From NCBI RefSeq assembly GCF_015265435.1, contig NZ_JABJWH010000036.1:62001-126000 (forward strand): a stretch of 64,000 nt of DNA. Reading direction: 5' to 3'. The position numbers and the translations under genes were made by a program. Below the pieces are notes generated by a model, which saw nothing but the letters and a program-made list of their open reading frames with translations, was not told the DNA's origin and did not search any database. Positions 1 to 7,227 of this stretch are shown one piece after another. Origin of the DNA: Alloalcanivorax profundimaris. GTDB lineage: Bacteria > Pseudomonadota > Gammaproteobacteria > Pseudomonadales > Alcanivoracaceae. Each line of letters begins with the position of its first letter. Position 1 is the first letter of the stretch.

Positions 1-247
1 GAGCGAAGTGGGCACCCGCCACGCTGGCGCTTAAAGGCGCGTAGCAAGCGGGGTTGTGACAATCATGATAACCGCCATCGTCGGCGTCCATCGGAAAAGC
101 AGCTGAAACGTTTTTAATATCACCGTCGGCGTGCAACGACAGGCCTGGAGTGTCATGGCTGGCATGGATGGTGGAATCTCCCGCCACCACCAGCCCGTTA
201 ACGGCCAGGAACACAACCAGCATTGCTGCGACCCAACGTTTCAACAT
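1..247 (-). CDS. CzcI-like small periplasmic protein, 3' end cut by window edge
   Basis: Reading the minus strand from the ATG at 247, the frame is open for 82 codons and runs off the left edge. It begins with a signal peptide (MLKRW, then a hydrophobic stretch to about residue 22) and continues as a His/Asp-rich mature part with a Cys/His cluster (HDCHNPAC). Its layout matches the CzcI-like gene at 16407-16745: an N-[GS]-L-V signal end followed by GD, then a DD-x-G-x3-H-x-C-H region. Such proteins usually precede czcCBA pumps, so a second pump may lie beyond the edge; that is inference. It sits 56 nt downstream of DUF3703 and probably shares its MerR-type promoter. Confidence 0.6.
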   Translation of the reverse strand, partial: MLKRWVAAMLVVFLAVNGLVVAGDSTIHASHDTPGLSLHADGDIKNVSAAFPMDADDGGYHDCHNPACYAPLSASVAGAHFA

Positions 248-303
248 GCACACCACCTTAATCAGAGCGGAAACAGTACGGCAACGCGCGCATGGCGTCA
301 AAA

Positions 304-645
304 TCACCGTCGGCGCAATAGGGCCACCAGATCAGCGGGTATCGGCATCGGCTTGATCGGGCTGACATCCGCGCTGCCGGTGTTACCGGCGGGCACCCAG
401 ATTCGTGACAGCAGTAATGCCGCCACCAGTCGCGGTAACTGACCCCGGACCTCCCGGGCATCCCTGCGTCTCCACCCCACTCGCAGCATCCACCAATGCG
501 CGAGGGTGTGCGGGCCGATAAACCGTTGTCCGATAATGTGCGCTCGCTCAAGATGACGGAACGCCGCTTGCCAGTCGCCTTCCTGATAGGCGAGGCGCGC
601 GAGATCCATTTCATGGCGGAAAGCCCGGCGAAGGCGAGGTTTCAT
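304..645 (-). CDS. DUF3703 family protein
   Basis: A 113-residue soluble protein with the DUF3703 look: N-terminal RxAFxxEMxLARxAYxxGD, then HLERAHIIGQ and HxxHWWMLRxGWRR-type residues. No biochemical function is known for the family; it recurs in mercury, copper and czc-type metal operons. The ATG at 645 is preceded by an AGGA ribosome site and lies about 28 nt downstream of the predicted start point of the MerR-type promoter at 681-711. It is the first gene of a minus-strand unit that continues into the CzcI-like gene. Family assignment is from pattern recognition; a role in metal stress is inferred from context. Confidence 0.75.
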   Translation of the reverse strand: MKPRLRRAFRHEMDLARLAYQEGDWQAAFRHLERAHIIGQRFIGPHTLAHWWMLRVGWRRRDAREVRGQLPRLVAALLLSRIWVPAGNTGSADVSPIKPMPIPADLVALLRRR

Positions 646-680
646 GGACCAGTCCTGCTTTCAGTGAACTCAGGATGTCA

Positions 681-711
681 ATTGAAATACCTGTAGCCAC
701 TACAGGGTCAA
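681..711 (-). promoter_or_regulatory. MerR-type metal-responsive promoter with operator dyad
   Basis: On the minus strand TTGACC (711-706) and TTCAAT (686-681) are separated by 19 bp, the long spacer typical of MerR-activated promoters. The spacer holds the perfect dyad CTGTAG-CCA-CTACAG (691-705), like CadR/PbrR/ZntR-type operators. It drives DUF3703. The vapC stop codon TGA (710-708) lies inside the -35 box. The same dyad, with one central base changed, lies upstream of merR at 1394-1408. Confidence 0.8.
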
Positions 712-1097
712 GCCCGATCATGAATCATCGGCCCCGGTGCGCCGTCCACGCCCAGGTCTCGCGCCACCTCGGCGAGCCGCTTGTCCCGGGTCCACAGACG
801 GGTGGCGTGACTGAGCAGCGTGGCGGCCAGCAGGTGCGCGTCGATGAAACCGATACCCCGCCCCATCAGACCGTGCCGCTCGATCAGGAACAGCACCTCG
901 TCCTGGTCCGCGACCGGCACCGGTGGCAACCCACGCAGCAAATCCAGCACCTCCCGGCGGCGGCTCAGGTTGCCGCAGGCCAGCTCGCCGACCACGAAGG
1001 GGTGCATCCGCGCCTGGTTACGCTCCAACAGGCGGGCCAGCTCCCGGTCGCCGGCGCGCAGGTGATCCACCCACACCGACGTGTCCACCAGAATCAC
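708..1097 (-). CDS. vapC: VapC-type PIN-domain toxin ribonuclease
   Basis: A 129-residue PIN domain covering the whole protein. The acidic metal-binding residues are visible: D5 (MILVDTSVWVD), E38 (VVGELACG), D86 (GFIDAHLL) and D105 (WTRDKRL). VapC toxins are Mg-dependent ribonucleases, usually cutting tRNA or rRNA and neutralised by the partner VapB. The start overlaps the end of vapB by 4 bp (ATGA), the usual coupled arrangement. The stop falls within the -35 box of the DUF3703 promoter. The RNA target cannot be predicted. Confidence 0.9.
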   Translation of the reverse strand: MILVDTSVWVDHLRAGDRELARLLERNQARMHPFVVGELACGNLSRRREVLDLLRGLPPVPVADQDEVLFLIERHGLMGRGIGFIDAHLLAATLLSHATRLWTRDKRLAEVARDLGVDGAPGPMIHDRA

Positions 1098-1282
1098 GAC
1101 CGGCGGCGCCCGGGCACCGCCAGATCCGGCTCGGAGCCGCCCAGGCGCGCCAGCCGCAAGGCGCTCTCCCGTTCGATCAATGCCACCAGGGCATCACGGA
1201 TAATCTGGGTACGTTCCTTAACGCCGGTGAGCCGCTGGGCCTCGGCCAGCAAGTCGTCATCGATATTGATCGTGGTCCGCAT
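1094..1282 (-). CDS. vapB: VapB-type antitoxin
   Basis: A 62-residue antitoxin. The N-terminus MRTTINIDDDLLAEAQ is the ribbon-helix-helix start seen in VapB/DUF2191 antitoxins, followed by a helix (RTQIIRDALVALIERESALRL) and a basic tail that should contact VapC. The start at 1282 has a GGAG site just upstream; the longer frame from 1300 adds residues outside the fold. It overlaps vapC by 4 bp. VapBC complexes usually repress their own promoter; no clear operator was identified in 1283-1393. Confidence 0.88.
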   Translation of the reverse strand: MRTTINIDDDLLAEAQRLTGVKERTQIIRDALVALIERESALRLARLGGSEPDLAVPGRRRS

Positions 1283-1393
1283 CCTGCTGCTCCTCTCCAA
1301 GTGTCAGGTTAGCACCAAATATGTCACCAAATGATGCTTATTTCAATGCCCGGGATTGGCGGTTTCGCTGACCTCGCCATTTCGGTTAAATAG

Positions 1394-1408
1394 CTGTAGT
1401 CACTACAG
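1394..1408. promoter_or_regulatory. MerR-type operator dyad upstream of merR
   Basis: Perfect dyad CTGTAG-TCA-CTACAG, 19 nt before the merR ATG. It is nearly identical to the operator at 691-705, including the flanking AAATA. It probably serves autoregulation of the regulator at 1427. No strong TTGACA-like -35 is visible beside it, unlike the other copy. Confidence 0.7.
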
Positions 1409-1426
1409 ATAGACGAGGGAAGCCGC

Positions 1427-1867
1427 ATGCTTTCAATCGGCGAGTTAAGCCGCGCCACCGACTGCAAGGTGGAGACCATCCGCTACTACGAAAAGATCGG
1501 CCTGATGCCGGAGCCGGCGCGCAGTGCCGGCAACCAGCGGCGCTACGGCGAGCGCCATCGTGACCGGCTGCATTTTATTCGCCACTCCCGGCAGCTGGGC
1601 TTCCGCATTGAAGCGATCCGCGAGCTGCTCGCCCTGTCGGACCAGGAGCACCGCGATTGCGCCGCCGTGGATGCACTGGCGCGGCGCCACCGGGACGCGG
1701 TGGACGACCGCATTGGCGCGCTGTGCGCGCTGCGTGACGAACTGGACCGTATGATCAAAGGGTGCGCCGGCGGCGATGTCGCCCACTGCGGGGTGATCGA
1801 GGTGCTCGGCGATCACCGCCTGTGCCGAAACGACCATCCCCTGGAGGCGGTGGCCGGCAAGCAGTAA
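1427..1867 (+). CDS. MerR family metal-responsive regulator
   Basis: A 146-residue MerR protein. The N-terminal winged helix-turn-helix (MLSIGELSRATDCKVETIRYYE) is followed by a dimerisation helix and a C-terminal metal region. Candidate thiol ligands are C78 (HRDCAAVD), C113 (KGCAGGD), C121 (AHCGVIEV) and C133, a layout like the ZntR/CadR/PbrR branch that senses divalent Zn, Cd or Pb. The matching operators at 1394-1408 and 691-705 suggest it represses itself and activates DUF3703 and the CzcI-like gene. The exact metal is not decidable from sequence alone. Confidence 0.85.
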   Translation: MLSIGELSRATDCKVETIRYYEKIGLMPEPARSAGNQRRYGERHRDRLHFIRHSRQLGFRIEAIRELLALSDQEHRDCAAVDALARRHRDAVDDRIGALCALRDELDRMIKGCAGGDVAHCGVIEVLGDHRLCRNDHPLEAVAGKQ

Positions 1868-1959
1868 AGAGCCATCCGCGAAACAGGTAGGTCGCTTTCT
1901 TGACGTATCGGCGTTAGAATCGCCGCCGTCTTTTCCCCTGTCCTGCCTGGAAGTCCGCC

Positions 1960-3189
1960 ATGTCCGCCGTGCTGCTGTGTCTCGTAGCTCTCGGGTTCGT
2001 CTCCATTGTTGTGGAAGACGTGGTTCATATCGACAAAGCCAAGACCACGCTGTTTTTCGGCTCGCTGGTCTGGGTGCTGTATTTCATTTCGCCGCCCGCC
2101 GGCGAGACCAGCGAAGCGCTGATGCTCGCCCTGGACGACAACCTGCTGGATATCGCCTCGCTGTGGCTGTTTTTAATGGCGGCGATGACGTTCGTCGCCT
2201 ATCTGTCCAGCAAGGGCATCATCGACGGCATCGTCAACCGGCTGATTCCCGAGCGCATGAGCGAGCGCCAGTTGATGCTGCTCACCGGCCTGTTCGCGTT
2301 CTGCTTCTCGTCCATGGCCGACAACATCACCGCCACCCTGGTGTGCATCGCGATTCTGCTGAATCTGAACCTGCCCACGGACAAGCTGCTGCGCTACGTG
2401 GTGCTGGTGGTGTTTTCGGTGAACGCCGGCGGCACCGCGCTGATCACCGGCGACGTCACCACGCTGATGATCTTCCTGGCCGACAAGGTGGAAATCCCCC
2501 ATCTGCTGCTGCTCAGCCTGCCCGCTTTTCTGGCGGTGGCGTCCCTGTCACTGATGCTGTCCCGGGGCCTGAACGGGCAGCTGGTGCTGGAAAAGAAAGA
2601 AGTGCACATCAACGGCGGCGACAAGGTGGTGGCCGGGCTGTTCTTCGCTACCATCCTGTCCACCATCGGCGGCAATATTCTGTTCGGCATTCCGCCGGTA
2701 TTGATGTTTTTGTTCGGCCTGTCGCTGATGTTCATGGTGGTGCAGTTTCTCAACCGTGACGAACCCACCCTGGAGTACATCCGCAAGATCGAGTTCGACA
2801 CGCTGCTGTTTTTCCTCGGCGTGCTGCTGCTGGTGGGCATGCTGAAAGAGCTGGGCGTGCTGGCCTACTTCCCGCACCTGTACGACGTGATGCCGCCGCT
2901 GGCCGCCAACTATGTGATGGGGCTGGTGTCATCGCTGTTCGACAACGTGCCGCTGACGGCCGCGCTGTTGAATTCCGGCATCGAAATGACGTTGCCACAA
3001 TGGCTTACCCTCACCTACGCGGTGGGCGTGGGCGGCTCGCTGCTGGTGATCGGCTCGGCCGCCGGGGTGGTGGCGATGAGCAAGGTGGAATCGCTCACCT
3101 TCGGCAGCTACCTGAAGTACTCCGGCTATCTGCTGGTGGCCTACACGGTGGGTTTCGCCGGTGTGCTGGGCGTCAGCGCGCTGCTTTAG
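1960..3189 (+). CDS. nhaD: NhaD-type Na+/H+ antiporter
   Basis: A 409-residue, roughly 12-segment inner-membrane protein of the ion transporter superfamily. Family features include FSSMADNITATLV and NAGGTALITGDVTTLMIF in the middle and SSLFDNVPLTAALLN near the C-terminus, with paired D/N/T residues in the membrane as in NhaD carriers. NhaD exports Na+ (or Li+) in exchange for protons, fitting a salt-adapted cell. The ATG has a GGAAG site 8 nt upstream. It lies 92 nt after merR and 15 nt before the BASS gene. Its base composition is GC-rich like the core, whereas the next gene is clearly lower. Confidence 0.85.
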   Translation: MSAVLLCLVALGFVSIVVEDVVHIDKAKTTLFFGSLVWVLYFISPPAGETSEALMLALDDNLLDIASLWLFLMAAMTFVAYLSSKGIIDGIVNRLIPERMSERQLMLLTGLFAFCFSSMADNITATLVCIAILLNLNLPTDKLLRYVVLVVFSVNAGGTALITGDVTTLMIFLADKVEIPHLLLLSLPAFLAVASLSLMLSRGLNGQLVLEKKEVHINGGDKVVAGLFFATILSTIGGNILFGIPPVLMFLFGLSLMFMVVQFLNRDEPTLEYIRKIEFDTLLFFLGVLLLVGMLKELGVLAYFPHLYDVMPPLAANYVMGLVSSLFDNVPLTAALLNSGIEMTLPQWLTLTYAVGVGGSLLVIGSAAGVVAMSKVESLTFGSYLKYSGYLLVAYTVGFAGVLGVSALL

Positions 3190-3204
3190 GCAGGAAGCCA
3201 AACG

Positions 3205-4125
3205 ATGAATCAACTAATTTCTTTTGTCGAATCCAAACTTGTGTGGTTTGTCATTGTTGTAGCTGGGCTAGGGCTAGCAATCCCGGAAACCGGTCAGTTC
3301 CTGGAACCCGGCATCGGGCCACTACTGGCGCTTCTGATGTTTATCATCAGCCTGACCTTCGACGCGCACGATGTACGGATGGTGGTACGTAAGCCGTCAA
3401 GGCAATTCCTTGCCCTGGGCCTGGTCTATGGGCCCATGTCGATTGCCGGCTGGGTAACCGGTCGTTTCTTCTTTGGAGGTGGCCCACTGGCCGCCGGCCA
3501 AACCTTACTTGGCACCCTGCCAACGGATGTCTCGTCCCCCCTCTTGGTACTGATAGCGCGGGGCAATGTTGCTCTGGCCGCGGTCTTTAACGCAATCAAT
3601 ACAGTACTGTCTCCGTTCATCGTTCCCTTCCTGTTTCTATGGCTCACGGGGATACAACTGGAAGTCCCACTCGAATCCATAATCCTGGAACTAGTATTGA
3701 TCGTCTTTGTCCCTACGGTGTTGGGTGTAAGCTCACGTACGGGGCTCCCAGACTTTTGCGCACGGTACGACTCCCATTACGCGGGCCTCGGCTCAATTAT
3801 CTACCTATTGATACTGCTCGCCGTGGTCGGGCCAAATGCTGCAACCATTATCAACTACGGCTGGTACGCTTTTGTCATTGCGGGGGCGGCCTTGTGCCTG
3901 AACCTTATCGGTTATTTGGTAGCGATGACCTCACGACTACTAACCAATGATTGTAAGGAGGTGATTACATATCTCTTCACCGTAAGCAAAAAGGAATTCA
4001 GCATCGCCGCGGCTTTCGTGGCCGCATCGGGCCTGCCATCAGAAATAGCTATCCCCTCCGCTTTTTTTGCCGTGATTCAAATGATCACCTCACCTATTGC
4101 GGCCAAGATCATCGCACGAAGCTAG
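3205..4125 (+). CDS. Bile acid:sodium symporter (BASS/SBF) family transporter
   Basis: A 306-residue membrane protein with about nine or ten hydrophobic segments in the SBF arrangement: LLALLMFIISLTFD early, a GTLPTDVSSPLLVLIARGNVALA motif region in the middle, and KKEFSIAAAFVAASGLPSEIAIPSAFFAVIQM near the end. BASS proteins import organic acids or related solutes with Na+; the arsenite carrier Acr3 is a distant relative. The substrate is unknown. The start has AGGA upstream and follows nhaD by 15 nt, so the genes may be co-transcribed and share the Na+ gradient. Codon use is markedly more AT-rich than nhaD, marking a likely transfer junction. Confidence 0.8.
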   Translation: MNQLISFVESKLVWFVIVVAGLGLAIPETGQFLEPGIGPLLALLMFIISLTFDAHDVRMVVRKPSRQFLALGLVYGPMSIAGWVTGRFFFGGGPLAAGQTLLGTLPTDVSSPLLVLIARGNVALAAVFNAINTVLSPFIVPFLFLWLTGIQLEVPLESIILELVLIVFVPTVLGVSSRTGLPDFCARYDSHYAGLGSIIYLLILLAVVGPNAATIINYGWYAFVIAGAALCLNLIGYLVAMTSRLLTNDCKEVITYLFTVSKKEFSIAAAFVAASGLPSEIAIPSAFFAVIQMITSPIAAKIIARS

Positions 4126-4246
4126 GCACTTTCATATACAACCAAAGGACTTCGACGTCGATCCATGTTTCCCACAAGACCAAATGCTGTTGACCTCCAG
4201 CACTGTTTAATCAACCGAATCATCGATGATGCCGATTGAATCTACT

Positions 4247-4648
4247 TCATTGAAAGTCAATATCGCTAATTCCAGAAAGAATTCCGCAACTTCGAACCTT
4301 GCGGTCATCGTTGCAACTCTTTCTTAGTGAAATGAGCTGTTCCTCGAGCGCCAACATAGCGATGATCCGTGATCGCAACCGGGAGACATGCTCGTCCAGC
4401 AAGACGTTAACGACAGCGCAAGACTGATGTGGGTCGCTCTGGCACTTCTGAAGTTCGGAAATCTCAGACAGTGAAAGGTCCAGAATTCTGCAGTGACGAA
4501 CGAAGGTCAGCTGCTCAGCATGTTGGTCGGTATAAATGCGATAACCATTTTCCTGCCTATCAGGCGACGGCAACAGACCTTGCCGTTCATAGAATCGTAT
4601 TGTCTGAGGGTCGACCCCTACTGAGCGCGCCAACTGACTAATGAGCAT
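4247..4648 (-). CDS. CadR/PbrR-like MerR regulator (Cd/Pb-responsive)
   Basis: A 133-residue MerR protein: winged helix-turn-helix (MLISQLARSVGVDPQTIRFYE), long dimer helix, and C77, C112 and C121, which correspond to the three-cysteine site of CadR and PbrR (SCAVV; SCNDD; SCGIL). These regulators bind Cd(II) or Pb(II) and twist a 19-bp-spacer promoter into an active form. It is divergent from the HMA-CDF transporter gene, and the operator lies between them at 4680-4710. That pairing makes the CDF gene its probable target. Confidence 0.88.
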   Translation of the reverse strand: MLISQLARSVGVDPQTIRFYERQGLLPSPDRQENGYRIYTDQHAEQLTFVRHCRILDLSLSEISELQKCQSDPHQSCAVVNVLLDEHVSRLRSRIIAMLALEEQLISLRKSCNDDRKVRSCGILSGISDIDFQ

Positions 4649-4679
4649 TCGACTTCTCCTCTAGATATCCTTCGCCCTA

Positions 4680-4710
4680 TTGACCTTATAGCGACTATAT
4701 GGTTTTGAAT
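4680..4710 (+). promoter_or_regulatory. CadR/PbrR-type promoter with 19-bp spacer
   Basis: TTGACC (4680-4685) and TTGAAT (4705-4710) are separated by 19 bp containing the dyad TATAG-CGA-CTATA (4687-4699). The expected start point near 4717 supports the downstream ATG at 4744 over the in-frame ATG at 4699, which lies within the promoter. Confidence 0.75.
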
Positions 4711-4743
4711 AGCCTTATTATATTTTCTGATCGGAATCGTGTC

Positions 4744-5640
4744 ATGAGCCAATCGGTTGACAGGCCCTCTGGCCGTAGTGCAACACCCCAGTCGAGCAAC
4801 GATGGTGCTGGCGGCCGCACAACATCAGGAACACGGATCAGCACTTATACAGTGCCCAAGATGGACTGCCCGTCAGAAGAACGAATGATCCGCTTGGCTT
4901 TGAGCGGCTTTGAAGAGGTTCGCGCGCTGACCTTTGACCTATCGAACCGCCGATTGGAGGTCATACATCATGGCGAGGCTGACCCTATCACTGAAAAGCT
5001 GACCACCCTAGGGCTAGGAGCCTCGCTCCAGAGCACCACGGCTATCAATTCCGAAGCCGCCAAGACCGCCGGATCTTCGACCCTCTCCGCGGAGCAGGAA
5101 TCCGGCAGTCTGCGTTGGCTGCTGAGCATCAATGCTCTCTTGTTCGTGGTGGAGATGACTGCCGGCTTGATCGCCCAATCCACCGGACTGCTCGGAGAAT
5201 CGCTGGACAATTTTGCCGATGCGGCAGTATACGCAATAGCCCTTTATGCGGTTGGGCGTGGGGTGAAAATGCAAGTGCGCGCCGCCCACATTGCTGGTGT
5301 ACTCCAGCTGATTCTAGCCATAGGCGTACTTGCGGAAGTGATGAGACGCTTTGCATTTGGGAGTGAACCTGAATCGCTGGTTATGATGGCTATCGCGTTC
5401 GTCGCAATGATTGCCAATATCAGCTGCCTTCTTCTCATATCCAAACATCGAGAGGGCGGGGCGCATATGAAAGCGAGCTGGATCTTCTCCGCCAATGACG
5501 TGGTCGTTAACATGGGAGTCATTACCGCCGGCGCCTTGGTCGCGTGGACCGGATCTAATTACCCGGACCTAATTATCGGCACGATCACGGGTGTGATTGT
5601 GCTGAACGGTGCCAGGCGGATTCTGGCGCTTAAGAGCTAG
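4744..5640 (+). CDS. Cation diffusion facilitator with N-terminal HMA-like domain
   Basis: A 298-residue membrane protein. Residues about 30-95 form a heavy-metal-associated-like domain with MDCPSEER in place of the usual GMTCxxC, leaving one Cys. Six membrane segments of CDF type follow. The TM2 site reads SLDNFADA (D-x3-D, as in FieF-like carriers that accept Zn, Cd or Fe), but the TM5 site reads SANDVVVN, not the usual H-x3-D. The C-terminal cytoplasmic domain of typical CDFs is absent. Its position opposite the CadR/PbrR-like gene suggests Cd/Pb/Zn export. The start at 4744 was chosen because the promoter covers the earlier ATG. Confidence 0.75.
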   Translation: MSQSVDRPSGRSATPQSSNDGAGGRTTSGTRISTYTVPKMDCPSEERMIRLALSGFEEVRALTFDLSNRRLEVIHHGEADPITEKLTTLGLGASLQSTTAINSEAAKTAGSSTLSAEQESGSLRWLLSINALLFVVEMTAGLIAQSTGLLGESLDNFADAAVYAIALYAVGRGVKMQVRAAHIAGVLQLILAIGVLAEVMRRFAFGSEPESLVMMAIAFVAMIANISCLLLISKHREGGAHMKASWIFSANDVVVNMGVITAGALVAWTGSNYPDLIIGTITGVIVLNGARRILALKS

Positions 5641-5699
5641 CACCGTTCGGCGCGGCTCGGCGAGAATGGCTTGAGGGTGCCGAGCGCTGTCGGCCCCGC

Positions 5700-5900
5700 T
5701 CACTCCGTATCGTCACGGCCTATTCTCAAGCCCGCGGCATGAGTGCAACCTCGCAACCTCAGCACCGACCAGAGCATCCCGCCGAGCCCAATAAGAGGGG
5801 CCAAATAGACAGCGCGGTCAGTGTACATATTCATGGCCAGACTGGTGAAAAACATCAACGAGAAAATGACGAGGAACGCACAAAGCGCCTTTTTTTGCAT
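5700..5900 (-). CDS. Small two-segment membrane protein, function unknown
   Basis: A 66-residue frame beginning MQKKALCAFLVIFSLMFFTS, with a first hydrophobic segment at about 5-22 and a second at about 31-47, ending in a polar tail rich in Arg and Asp. A GGAG site lies 8 nt before the ATG. No known family was recognised. It lies between the HMA-CDF gene and a decayed SpoIIAA-like gene in the AT-richer segment. It could be a small metal-island membrane protein; whether it is expressed is uncertain. Confidence 0.45.
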   Translation of the reverse strand: MQKKALCAFLVIFSLMFFTSLAMNMYTDRAVYLAPLIGLGGMLWSVLRLRGCTHAAGLRIGRDDTE

Positions 5901-5934
5901 GAATACTCCAACATTATGCGCATGTTACCGCTAC

Positions 5935-6140
5935 GTTATGTCAGCCGCGGCGCTCCCAGCTCAATCCATTTCCGGTCACCGACTACGGCGATACGGCCAA
6001 AATCTATTCAGCGAGCGATGTCCATCTTGAAATCTCCATGCATGGCGTACAAGTCCTCTTAACCTTCGAAATCAACCAGGTCATGAACCAAACCGGGCTT
6101 GCGAGCAACCGCAAACCGTTCCCGAAGCATAGCATACATG
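5935..6140 (-). pseudogene. Decayed SpoIIAA-like (STAS-fold) gene remnant
   Basis: A single minus-strand frame reads LEHMYAMLRERF, then LVHDLVDFEG-stop-EDLYAMHGDFKMDIAR-stop-IDFGRIAVVGDRKW and ends at a third stop soon after. This follows the SpoIIAA-like family (PF11964) order: a VDFEGF/W segment, a DxKFD segment and the hallmark RIAVVGDKKW. Two in-frame stops (TAA at about 6061, TGA at about 6009) and a missing C-terminal third mean no intact protein can be made. The 5' part runs into the 3' end of czcD. The family recurs near metal and stress islands; no function is proposed for this remnant. Confidence 0.65.
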
Positions 6141-6203
6141 TGCTCTAAGTCGCTTCGAGACAACCTGCCACGGCATGCCAGGCAATGACACCACTGTGCT
6201 CCT

Positions 6204-7157
6204 CTAGGGCCCCGAAAACTGTGCCGCATTGCGATCTTCGGATCGACCGTGGCCATAGAGATCGGCATTTTGATGCTGTCTGTGCTCATGCTCGAACTCC
6301 AGACTGGAATGGCTAATATCAAACTGGTCTTCCAACCGCCGCTTAATCTGGCTCTTAATGTCTTCCATTCGTGACCAGGCATCTGCCATCAACACCACAT
6401 GGCAGTCGAGAGCTGGCTCACTCTCCTCCATCTGCCAGAGATGCACATGATGCACGTCGTCGACGCCCTCTACACCACGCATCATGCTCAAAACGGATTT
6501 GCTATCGATATCCGGTGGACTTCCAAGCATCAATGTGCGAATCGGACCGCCTATCTCGGCGAAAGACAAGTAAAGGATATAAACCGCAATACCGATCGTG
6601 ATCGCCGGGTCTATCCACCACATGTCATATAGAATAATAAGTGTGCCGCTGACGACTACGGCAACAGAGGCAAGTGCATCCGAAAGATTATGCAGGAACA
6701 AAGCGCGAATATTCACACTGCCTTTCTGCATTGAATAAGTCAAAACCGCTGTCAGCGCGTCCACGACCAGCGCGATAGAGCCAAGGACAACCACCGTCCA
6801 CGCCTGCACTTCGGGCGGGCTGATAATACGCATACCGCCTTCGTAAATTAGATAAATTCCAATCAAGATCAATGTAGTGTAATTAATTAAGGCAGCCACC
6901 ACTTCAACGCGCCCGTATCCGAAAGTCATGCGTTCGTCAGCTGGCCGTCTTGAGATCTTGCGTGCCGCGAAGGCGATCACCAGGGCGGCCATGTCGGAAA
7001 AATTATGCAGGGCATCCGCGATCAGCGCGAGGCTTCCCGAAAGTATACCACCGACGATTTGAGCCACGGTCAGAATACCATTGGCCCAAATGGCTATGGA
7101 TACACGGCGATCGCCGGTATCGGGCTCAACGTGTGCGGCTCCATGATCATGCGGCAT
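6204..7157 (-). CDS. czcD: CzcD-type cation diffusion facilitator (Zn/Cd/Co export)
   Basis: A 317-residue CDF transporter: a short His-containing N-terminus (MPHDHGAAH), six membrane helices, and a cytoplasmic C-terminal domain with HHVHLWQM. Both metal-binding helix motifs are intact: HNFSD in TM2 and HNLSD in TM5 (H-x3-D pairs), the Zn/Cd-type signature. The extended tail is His-rich. A strong AAGGAG precedes the ATG. It follows the ArnT-like gene by 70 nt and is co-directional with czcCBA far upstream. It should exchange cytoplasmic Zn, Cd or Co for protons. Confidence 0.92.
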   Translation of the reverse strand: MPHDHGAAHVEPDTGDRRVSIAIWANGILTVAQIVGGILSGSLALIADALHNFSDMAALVIAFAARKISRRPADERMTFGYGRVEVVAALINYTTLILIGIYLIYEGGMRIISPPEVQAWTVVVLGSIALVVDALTAVLTYSMQKGSVNIRALFLHNLSDALASVAVVVSGTLIILYDMWWIDPAITIGIAVYILYLSFAEIGGPIRTLMLGSPPDIDSKSVLSMMRGVEGVDDVHHVHLWQMEESEPALDCHVVLMADAWSRMEDIKSQIKRRLEDQFDISHSSLEFEHEHRQHQNADLYGHGRSEDRNAAQFSGP

Positions 7158-7227
7158 AGTTTTCTCCTTGCGAATGGCTCAGCCGCTCAAGCCGACGAGC
7201 TGGCGGCGTCTTCTAGCTCCGCTGGGT

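Noticed and set aside
4699-4743. ATG at 4699 as start of the HMA-CDF gene
   Set aside because: It lies inside the CadR/PbrR-type promoter, upstream of the predicted transcription start.
5655-5685. GCTCGGC...GCCGAGC inverted repeat as a terminator for the HMA-CDF gene
   Set aside because: The loop is 17 nt and no T run follows, so it is a weak terminator at best.
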